Made by a program: the position numbers and the translations under genes
Part shown: one piece after another, positions 41,366-50,200 of the stretch
How positions within the stretch are numbered: the stretch's first letter is position 1
How the letters are laid out: each line of letters begins with the position of its first letter
NCBI GenBank assembly: GCA_015056055.1
Contig: SVHC01000019.1
Location: 1 to 55,748 of the forward strand
Origin: Clostridiales bacterium
GTDB taxonomy: Bacteria > Bacillota > Clostridia > Christensenellales > Aristaeellaceae
Direction of reading: 5' to 3'
Length of the DNA: 55,748 nt
Notes under the pieces: model-generated
Database searches by the model: none
Seen by the model: the letters and a program-made list of their open reading frames with translations, nothing else
Told to the model about the DNA's origin: nothing

Positions 41366-42934
41366 TTAAGCTTCTTCTACCTTGCTGTTGCGTACGGCTT
41401 CGAAGTCCGCTTCGATCTCCTTGGAGGGAGCCTTGGTCAGAAGGCTTACAACCACGATGCAGATGGAGGAGAAGATGAATGCGGGCAGCAGTTCGTAGAT
41501 GGCGAATACGCCGCCCAGATTGCTGATAACCAGCTTCCAGAGGAATACCATGCCTGCGCCGCTGATCATGCCTGCGATAGCGCCTGCGCGGTTTGTGCGC
41601 TTCCAGAACAGGGAGAACAGCATCAGCGGGCCGAAGGTTGCGCCGAAGCCTGCCCATGCGAAGGAAACGATCTGGAAGATGATGCTGTTTTCATCCAGTG
41701 CGATCAGAACGCCGATTGCAGCCAGAACCAGCAGCGTGATGCGGGAGATGAGCATAACCTGCTTATCGCTGGCCTGCTTTTTGCAGATGCCCTGGAAAAT
41801 ATTCTTGGCAAATGCGGATGCGGCAATCAGCAGATACGAGTCGGAGGAGGAGATGGTAGCGGCCAGAATACCGGCCATTACGAAACCGGCCAGAATTGCC
41901 GGGAGAGAGCTGGTAGCGAGGGTAATGAAGATGTTTTCGGCGGTGGACTTGGTCAGGTGCTCGGTCGGGAAGAGCTGACGTCCCATGAGGCCGATAAATA
42001 CGGCGATGCCCAGAGAGATCACTACCCAGATCATTGCGATGCGGCGGGAGCGTGCCAGTTCATTCTCCTTGCGGATAGCCATGAAGCGCAAAAGCACCTG
42101 CGGCATGCCGAAGTAACCAAGACCCCATGCCATCATGGAGCATACGGTGAGAAGACCGTAGGGAGCAACGTCGCCAAACACCGGTGCGCCGGCTTCCACA
42201 ACCTGTGTGCCGTTTTCAAGAACGGGAGAAGCAAGGCCGAAGAACTCCAGGAAGCCCGGGATAGCGCGGGCATTTTCGATAACGTCGCTGATGCCGCCGG
42301 CTTTTACGGTGCCGATTACAACGATTACTGCGAGAGCCGCGATCATTACGATGGCCTGCATAAAGTCGGATGCGCTCTCTGCCAGGAAGCCGCCCAGCAG
42401 GGTGTAGAGCAGTACGAATGCAGCGCCCAGAATCATCATGGAAACGTACGAAGTGCCAAACAGCGTGGAGAACAGCTTTCCGCAGGTTACGAAGCAGCTG
42501 GAAGCGTACACCGTGAAGAAAATCAGGATGAAAGCCGCAGCGATGAACATAATAACCTTTTTATTCTCGCGGAAACGGTTGGAGAAGAATTCGGGCAGCG
42601 TGATGGCATTGTTTGCGCGCACGCTGTATCTGCGCAGGCGGCGGGAAACGAGCAGCCAGTTCAGATATGTACCCACTGCAAGACCGATAGCCGTCCAGAA
42701 AGCGTCGGCAAGGCCGCACCAGTATGCAACGCCCGGCAGACCCATCAGGAGCCATCCGCTCATATCGGAAGCCTCTGCGCTCATTGCCGTGACCCACGGA
42801 CCCAGCGAACGACCGCCGAGGAAGTATTCTTCGGAGTTCTTGTTGGCGCGCTTTGTATAAAGCAGGCCGATGCCGATAACTGCCGCCATATAAATCACCA
42901 TGGCGATCAGAATCTGAATGGTGTTCGAGTTCAT
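41366..42934 (-). CDS. Sodium/solute symporter, PutP-like
   Basis: A 522-residue transporter of the SSS family with about 13 membrane helices. The N-terminal IGIGLLYTKRANKNSEEYFLGGR is cut here as YTKRANKNSEEYFLGGRSLG, followed by AMSAEASDMSGWLLMGLPG, the classical PutP motif with sodium-binding serines, and later AGILAATISSSDSYLLIAAS, the second Na+ site. The proline permease PutP is the closest named group, but other solutes are possible. ATG 42934 follows GGAGGG. A single gene with its own promoter at 42991-43019 and a shared terminator at 41308. Confidence 0.92.
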   Translation of the reverse strand: MNSNTIQILIAMVIYMAAVIGIGLLYTKRANKNSEEYFLGGRSLGPWVTAMSAEASDMSGWLLMGLPGVAYWCGLADAFWTAIGLAVGTYLNWLLVSRRLRRYSVRANNAITLPEFFSNRFRENKKVIMFIAAAFILIFFTVYASSCFVTCGKLFSTLFGTSYVSMMILGAAFVLLYTLLGGFLAESASDFMQAIVMIAALAVIVVIGTVKAGGISDVIENARAIPGFLEFFGLASPVLENGTQVVEAGAPVFGDVAPYGLLTVCSMMAWGLGYFGMPQVLLRFMAIRKENELARSRRIAMIWVVISLGIAVFIGLMGRQLFPTEHLTKSTAENIFITLATSSLPAILAGFVMAGILAATISSSDSYLLIAASAFAKNIFQGICKKQASDKQVMLISRITLLVLAAIGVLIALDENSIIFQIVSFAWAGFGATFGPLMLFSLFWKRTNRAGAIAGMISGAGMVFLWKLVISNLGGVFAIYELLPAFIFSSICIVVVSLLTKAPSKEIEADFEAVRNSKVEEA

Positions 42935-42990
42935 AAAAATCCCTCCAGCGTGATGGAAACAGCTTACGACTGTTTCGCGACATGTGCACC

Positions 42991-43019
42991 AGTTTACCAT
43001 GCTAAAACGATAAAGTCAA
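42991..43019 (-). promoter_or_regulatory. Promoter of the symporter gene
   Basis: On the minus strand: -35 TTGACT (43014-43019), 17-nt spacer, extended -10 TGG-TAAACT (-10 at 42991-42996). Confidence 0.7.
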
Positions 43020-43144
43020 CCCGTTTTGAAGGATTTTGTGAATAAAATTGCAAAAATACGGATAAAAACCGAATGAATGACCGATGTATGGAAGAGGCAT
43101 CACACAATCCTGCTGAATTAACAGAGGGGAAGGCGCGAAATTCC

Positions 43145-43173
43145 TTGCTGTAAACGGCAAAGCAGAGTATAAT
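43145..43173 (+). promoter_or_regulatory. Promoter of the MazG-like gene
   Basis: -35 TTGCTG (43145-43150), 17-nt spacer, -10 TATAAT (43168-43173). The leader is very short, with GGAGGATG as RBS. Confidence 0.7.
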
Positions 43174-43195
43174 TATGCCGAATGGAGGATGAAAG

Positions 43196-43516
43196 ATGAA
43201 CTGCAAAGAATATCATAAGCTCGTCCGGGACAGGATTCCGGAGATTATCGCAGAGTCCGGCAAAAGCTGTACAACGGAAATTCTGACGGACGCAGAGTAT
43301 CTTAAAATGATCGATTCGAAGCTCGATGAGGAACTCGCGGAATACCATAAGGATCAGAATATCGAGGAACTTGCCGACTTGATTGAGGTCATTTATGCCG
43401 CGGCAAAGGCGCGCGGATATACGGTTGAGCAATTGGAGAACGTGCGCGCCGAAAAAGCGGCAAAAAGAGGCGCGTTTGAAAAGAAGATCCTTTTGAAGGA
43501 AGTAATTGAGAATTAA
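43196..43516 (+). CDS. MazG-like nucleotide pyrophosphohydrolase (PRA-PH-like)
   Basis: A 106-residue all-alpha NTP pyrophosphohydrolase. The N-terminal YHKLVRDRIPEIIAESG is typical of the phosphoribosyl-ATP pyrophosphohydrolase-like house-cleaning family. The two acidic motifs that bind Mg2+ are LDEELAEY near residues 43-50 and EELADLIEVIYA near 57-68. No his gene is nearby, so a role in removing damaged or excess NTPs is more likely than histidine synthesis. Monocistronic, with hairpins downstream. Confidence 0.87.
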   Translation: MNCKEYHKLVRDRIPEIIAESGKSCTTEILTDAEYLKMIDSKLDEELAEYHKDQNIEELADLIEVIYAAAKARGYTVEQLENVRAEKAAKRGAFEKKILLKEVIEN

Positions 43517-43575
43517 AGGAAGTCCATGTGTATACTGCTTTGAATGCGTGCACATGGACTTTGTTATGCCGAAAA

Positions 43576-43609
43576 AACAGCCCCGGCAGGCTTTCCTGCC
43601 GGGGCTGTT
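43576..43609. terminator. Bidirectional terminator between MazG-like and flavodoxin genes
   Basis: Perfect 15-bp stem AACAGCCCCGGCAGG-CTTT-CCTGCCGGGGCTGTT, with an A run on the left that gives a T run for the minus-strand flavodoxin gene. Just before it, GTCCATGTG / CACATGGAC (about 43524-43558) forms another stem behind the MazG-like gene. Confidence 0.9.
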
Positions 43610-43627
43610 GAAAATCAATCCAGAGAA

Positions 43628-44053
43628 TTAGTCAGAAATCTTATTGACGCATGCGCGTGCCCACTTGGCAGCTGCTGCGAGTTCATCGGCATTGGGATGC
43701 TTGCCGCCGCTGAAGAGGCCGCCCTTACCGTTGCAGACATATGCCTCGTCCAGAACATTAACGCCTACGGCCTTCAGAGCATCGCGCATCTGATTGATGG
43801 CGTTATCGCTCTTCTTGGCGTTGCAGCAGAACAGAGCTGCATTGGCAACACGCTTGGGGTTCATGGTGCTGATGAAGCCCAGGGTGGTCTTATCGGCCTT
43901 GGTGCCTTCGCAGCCGAGGAACATCAGGGCAATGCCTTCGGGCATGTAAGCGGGAAGCAGAGCTTCCTTAATCATATTGACTTCCTTACCGATTGCATCG
44001 GCTACCATTTCAGCAGAGCCGTAGGGGCTGTCATAATGCAGGCGACCTTTCAT
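43628..44053 (-). CDS. Flavodoxin-like protein
   Basis: A 141-residue protein with a flavodoxin fold pattern. The phosphate-binding loop is weak and starts late (HYDSPYGSAEMVADAIGK in place of SxTGNT). The middle ALMFLGCEGTKADKT and the end CNGKGGLFSGGKHPNADELAAA fit flavodoxin family strands 3 and 5. ATG 44053 is chosen: it follows AAGGAG, whereas the frame extends far upstream through the promoter. It may serve in electron transfer with FMN, though the loop is divergent. Own promoter with consensus hexamers, suggesting strong expression; C-rich codons agree. Confidence 0.78.
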   Translation of the reverse strand: MKGRLHYDSPYGSAEMVADAIGKEVNMIKEALLPAYMPEGIALMFLGCEGTKADKTTLGFISTMNPKRVANAALFCCNAKKSDNAINQMRDALKAVGVNVLDEAYVCNGKGGLFSGGKHPNADELAAAAKWARACVNKISD

Positions 44054-44141
44054 GGGGAATCTCCTTCTTTCTCCGAATTCTATTTGATTTTTCGGACAAA
44101 TGCCGAAAAATAATACTGTGGGTAAAATACCCTGTATACTT

Positions 44142-44169
44142 ATTATACGGGAAAATTTACAAATGTCAA
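44142..44169 (-). promoter_or_regulatory. Consensus promoter of the flavodoxin-like gene
   Basis: On the minus strand: -35 TTGACA (44164-44169), 16-nt spacer, -10 TATAAT (44142-44147). Just downstream of the start is the dyad GGGTA-TTT-TACCC (44120-44132), a possible operator. Confidence 0.8.
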
Positions 44170-44224
44170 GGGCGTACAAAAAAGAAGGGAATATTATAGT
44201 GGGGTAAAAGTGCTGCGGCATGGT

Positions 44225-44260
44225 AGAAAAATACCGTCGGATTCGGAGAAATCCGACGGT
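44225..44260 (-). terminator. Terminator of the giant LRR gene
   Basis: Perfect 10-bp stem ACCGTCGGAT / ATCCGACGGT with an 8-nt loop and, on the minus strand, the T run ATTTTT. It lies 38 bp beyond the stop codon of the giant gene. Confidence 0.85.
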
Positions 44261-44297
44261 CAGAACAATGGCAAAGGGCAGTTTGGAATCGGGAGTT

Positions 44298-47200
44298 TTA
44301 TTCGGCCACGTAGAAATAATCCCTGAATGATACGAGCTCCCGGATTTCCTGCAGAATGGTGTAATCGTTGTTACCTTCAATGTGGTTCATGGAGCGCAGA
44401 CACCGCAGCACGCGTATGCCGGCCAGTCGAGTCACGTTGAAAGAGGTTATCAACGATTGCAGTGCTTCATCAGAACGATCACCGTTATAGACGGTATCAA
44501 AATGCTCCTGATAGGAATAATACGCATTCACATAGGTCATGTAGATCGTCATGAACTTCGTATACTCCTCCGGACCCTGATAGAAATCCGTCTTTTCGGT
44601 GTAGGTTTTCCAGAAGATCTTAGCGATGCCCAGAATCACTTTGACTTCGCCTCCGAGGGTGATGCCAAAAGTGACCTCGATAGCGGTTGTAAATGCCTTT
44701 GCAAGCGTTTTTTCACCTGCCTTGATCGCCAGTGAGATAGATTCCTTCTGCAGGTAATCGAACATCTTGTCAAGGCGTGCGCAGTAATCACCGATATACT
44801 GTTCACGCAGTTCGTCGATTGCCATTTTGTAGAATACTTCCTGCTCGTCATTACCCGTATGAGAATTTTCCAGATAGTCCAGCACATTCAGACCGCAGGT
44901 AAAATCCTGGCAAATGCGGAACAGCAGCTCACTGAATTCTTCGAAGTCATCGGCGGAGTCTATGCAGTCCAGCAAGGGTTCAAGCGGTTCAATATTTTTG
45001 ATGAGCATAGTCATGAGTTTTTGCTCATCCTTGGAAACACCGATGTTGGAAAGATCTTTGACGACCAGACCCTTGAGGGAGGGATAGGCGGCGATAGTTT
45101 CCTGAACCTGGTAGGAAAGCTCTGCGTTATATCCAACAGAGTCGATCCATTCGGCACCCACCGCATTGATGAAGCTTACGATCTCATCCTTGTAGATGTT
45201 GACGTAGTATTCGTTTTTGTCCGCCGTTGTGGGAGTGAGGAATTCATCCAGGAACTGGCCCACCATGCCTTCCTTGTATCCATCCTGTTCAAGCAGATAC
45301 AATTGGAGAATCATCCTATCCGTATCCGTAGTTGCATACTGCTTTGCAACATTTTGAGCATAGCTGCTGTAATAATCGAAGAAATCTCTGTTATCACGGA
45401 CTGTTACAAAGGTATTCAGCTTTTGCGTATCAAGAATCAGGCCGGATGCCGTGACATTGTCTGTGACGATATAGTCCGCTTTATACACTGTACGAGTCTG
45501 ACCATCCGCAGACACGGTGATCGTCATGTGGACTTCGGAATTTTGAGCGGTGTAATAGTACGCTCCAAGCTTGCTCAGGTCATAATTCTTCGTGTTTCCG
45601 GTGGTGTAATCGGAATAGGTCACAGTGTTGGATTCCGTTATGTCGCCGTCATCGTTGACTGCGTCATAGGCAAATGTTACTTCCACGGCAGTAATGGCGT
45701 AGTTGGATTTAAGCGTTCCTGTAAGCGGCTGTTCGCTGTTCAGAGCCATGTACATTCCGGGACCATCAAAATTAGCTGTTTTTACAGACAGAGGTTCTTT
45801 GATGATTCGGAAATCACATGAGTAGAAGACCTCGGATGTCAGCCGCGTTGATGCTTCAAGGCGGAAATGGTATTTTCCGAGAGACAGCGAGGCGAAATCG
45901 AATGCACGATTGACGGCTCCTGCAAGGTTGTAATCCGTTTCTCCGGGTTCAACCGTTATCGACTGGAGTACGGCACCGCTTTCGTCGTACAGTGTGGCTG
46001 TTACGGAGGCTACGTTGGTGCTGCTGCGGACATAACCGTAGAGATTGAAGGGATAGCCCAGATACAATGTACCTGACGGCTTCTGATGACCTGTCAGAGA
46101 GAGATAGTAATAGGGGATTCCCTGCTCGATGGCATAGCTGATAGCATATGCGTTGTACTCGCTCTCTATAGTCAGGTTTTCGCCACATTTCTCAAAGGCT
46201 GTCTTGTGAATGTTTGTGACTGAAGTGGGAACATAGGTCCAGCCGAGAGATGTACAGCCGCTGAATGCATAGCTGCCGATTGTTTCAAGCCCGTACGGCA
46301 GGTTCACGCTTTCCAGTGCGCTGCAGCCGGTGAATGCGCCGAAGCTCCACGAGTTGGCGTTATCGATTTTCACCAGAGTCGACGGCAGGGTCACTTCCTC
46401 AAGTGCCGGTGCGTTGCTGAAGAATGCTGCTGCCAGCGTGGTTACGCCTTCGGGCACCACGATATGCGTCAGGCGCAGGCAGTTCTGGAAAATGCCGTCG
46501 GAATAACCTTGGCAGCTGGTAAGAGACAGCGGGTAGTTGACTTCCGTCAGAGCGGTGCAGTTTGCAAACGCTTTTTCGTAGATCGTCGTTACCGTATTTG
46601 CAAGATGTGCCGATTTCAGACTTGTGCAGTTTGCAAATGCGGATTTTCCCACTGTTTTCAGGCCGTATTTCTGCAGATCATCGCCATCTTCCGGTTCCGG
46701 GAAATTCAACGCCGTGATAGAAGTGCAACCGGAATATGCCCCGTCGCCTACAGTTTGCAGCACCTTGGAGAACACCGGATTGGGCAGAGATGTACAGCCG
46801 CTGAACGCATAGCTGCCGATTGTTTCAAGACCGTACGGCAGGTTTACGCGTTCCAGCGCAGTGCAGCCCGAGAATGCGCCGACATCCCAAGCGTTGGCGT
46901 TATCGATTTTCACCAGAGTCGACGGCAGGGTCACTTCCTCAAGTGCCGGGGCATTGCTGAAGAATGCTGTTGCCAGCGTGGTTACGCCTTCGGGCACCAC
47001 AATATGCTTCAGGCGCAGGCAGTTCTGGAAAATGCCGTCGGAATACCCATGGTAGCTGGTAAGAGACAGCGGGTAGTTGACTTCCGTCAGAGCGGTGCAG
47101 TTTGCAAACGCTTTTTCGTGGATTGTCGTTACCGTATTTGCAAGATGTGCCGATTTCAGACTTGTGCAGTTTGCAAATGCGGATTTTCCCACTGTTTTCA

Positions 47201-50200
47201 GGCCGTATTTCTGCAGATCATCGCCATCTTCCGGTTCCGGGAAATTCAGCGCCGTGACAGAAGTGCAACCGGAATATGCCCCGTCGCCTACAGTTTGCAG
47301 CGCCTTGGAGAACACCGGATTGGGCAGAGAGGTACAGCCGCTGAACGCATAGCTGCCGATTGTCTCAAGACCGTACGGCAGGTTTACGCGTTCCAGCGCA
47401 GTGCAGCCCGAGAATGCGCCGACATCCCAAGCGTTGGCGTTATCGATTTTCACCAGAGTCGACGGCAGGGTCACTTCCTCAAGTGCCGGTGCGTTGCTGA
47501 AGAATGCTGCTGCCAGCGTGGTTACGCCTTCGGGCACCACGATATGCGCCAGGCGCAGGCAACCCAGGAAAGCACCTTTGGAATACCCTTTGCTGGTAGT
47601 AAGGGACAACGGGTAGTTGACTTCGGTCAGGGCGGAGCAATTGCTGAATGCTTCATCTTCCACTTGCGTTACCGTATTGGCAAGATGTATCGATTTGATG
47701 TTTGAGCAGTTCTTAAATGCAGCTTCCTTGATCGTTTTCAAACCGTAATCCAGCGGATCATCGCCTTCGTTCAGTTCCGGGAAATTCAGTGCCGTGATAG
47801 AAGTACAGCCGTAATATGAGTGAGTACCGATGGTTTGCAGCGTCTTGGGGAATGCCGGATTGGGCAGAGAGGTACAGCCGCTGAACGCATAGCTGCCGAT
47901 TGTCTCAAGTCCGTACGGCAGGTTCACACTTTCCAGTGCGCTGCAGCCGGTGAATGCGCCGACATCCCACGAGTTGGCGCTGGCGATCTGAACCAGAGTG
48001 GAGGGGAGAACAACTTCCTTCAGAGCCGGTGCGTTGCTGAAGAATGCTGCCGCCAGCGTGGTTATGCCTTCGGGCACTTCCATATAAGTCAGATTCAGGC
48101 AACCCAGGAAAGCACCTTTGGAATACCCTTTGCTGGTAGTAAGGGACAGCGGGTAGTTGACTTCGGTCAGGGCAGAGCAATTGCTGAATGCTTCATCTTC
48201 CACTTGCGTTACCGTATTGGCAAGATGTATCGATTTGATGTTTGAGCAGTTCTTAAATGCAGCTTCCTTGATCGTTTTCAAACCGTAATCCAGCGGATCA
48301 TCGCCTTCGTTCAGTTCCGGGAAATTCAGCGCCGTGATAGAAGTACAGCCGTAATATGCGTGAGTACCGATGGTTTGCAGCGTCTTGGAGAATGCCGGAT
48401 TGGGCAGAGAGGTACAGCCGCTGAATGCATAGCTGCCGATAGTTTCAAGTCCGTACGGCAGGTTCACACTTTCCAGTGCGCTGCAGCCGGTGAATGCGCC
48501 GACATCCCACGAGTTGGCGCTGGCGATCTGAACCAGAGTGGAGGGGAGAACAACTTCCTTCAGAGCCGGTGCGTTGCTGAAGAATGCTGCCGCCAGCGTG
48601 GTTATGCCTTCGGGCACTTCCATATAAGTCAGATTCAGGCAACCCAGGAAAGCACCTTTGGAATACCCCTTGCTGGTGGTAAGAGAAAGCGGGTAGTTGA
48701 CTTCGGTCAGAGCGGAGCAATTACCGAATGCTTCTCCTTCGATTTGCGTCACTGTGTTGGCAAGATATACCGATTTGAGGCTGGAGCAGTTTTTAAATGC
48801 AGCTTCCTTGATCGTTTTCAAGCCGTAATCCAGCAGATCATCGCCCTCTTCCGGTTCCGGGAAATTCATCGCCGCGATGGATGCGCAGTTATAGAATGCC
48901 TGCGAACCGATTGTGATGAGGTTCTTGGTGACATTTACGGTTTTCAATGCGGTACAGCCGCTGAAAGCGCTGTTGCCGATGGTTTGTACATCTGCCAGAT
49001 CGACGCTCAGCAGTGCGGTGCAATTCTGGAATGCGCTGGTACCGATGGAAGTTACTGTAGACGGGAGAATAACACTTTCAATTGCGGTATTACCCTTGAA
49101 TGCGTTGGCACCAATGGCCGTGATTGTAACATTATTAATGGAAGGCGGAACAACGATAGCCGCATCTGTGCCTTTATATGCGGTAATTGTTCCGTTGGAA
49201 ACGGTAAAGACGCTCTCATCCGTCGTAGTTTCCGGGTTCGATACGGCTACAGCCGCTCCGGAAATTTCAAAGGTCGTGCCTGCGGCATCCGTCACGGAAA
49301 AGACGACGGTATATTCGCCGGCGGTCAGCGGCGCATAATCCATTTCGGCGCTTTTTGTGCTGAGTTCGTAAACGGACTCAGAGTCACACAGGATTTGCCA
49401 ATCGTATGTCAGAGGCTGCTTGCCCCCAGCGACGTCGGCGGTCCAGCGGATTTTGTCACCAATGAATGTTGTGTCGGTGGAAGATTCAATACCGTTGAGT
49501 ACAAGATGATCGTATACGGTCAGTTTTGTACTTCCGGTTATTTTGCTGACGGTACCTGCAGAATCGCGGATATACAGTACGATCGTATACTCACCCGCGG
49601 TGTCGGCTGTGTAGGAAAGCGTATTGGAGAGGGAATAGCTTGTTGCCTTCACAAGTTCATTGCCGCTATAGATTTCGAAGGAATACCTGAACGGTTTCTG
49701 TCCGCCTTCGCCCTTTGCGATGAGCGACACAGCAGTACCAATTTCAATAACCGATTCGGGGAGTTCAACATCGAGTGCTTTCAGCGGTTTGAGAGCAACG
49801 TTCATAATATCGCTGTTTTTCGTTGTGGTGTTATGTGCACTGTCGCGAACATAGACTTCAATATAATACTCACCGGGATCTTCGGGGGTGTAGATAAATA
49901 CATTTTCATTCTGGTAAGAGGTGGAGTCAAGTTCTTCACCATCCATAAACAGGATGAATGCATAGGTGTAATCCCCGGTTCCGCCGATGACATCAACGGT
50001 CCATGTTACTTCATCTTCAGTCTGTGCATTTTTTGGAGTGGCGGTGATGGCGGCAATTTCCAGCGGCTGGAGAGCGACAGAAATGGGAGCTGCTTTTTCT
50101 GCCGTATTTCCGTTTGCATCCGCAACAGATACGTTCAGCGTATAACTACCCGGCTTGTCAAATACATGGGTGAATATACCGCTGTCGTTGGTTTCGGTAG

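Noticed and set aside
44054-44380. Long N-terminal extension of the flavodoxin-like protein
   Set aside because: The extension would span its consensus promoter and the neighbouring terminator.
46200-48830. CRISPR array or satellite DNA
   Set aside because: The 540-bp units are coding, in frame and without spacers.
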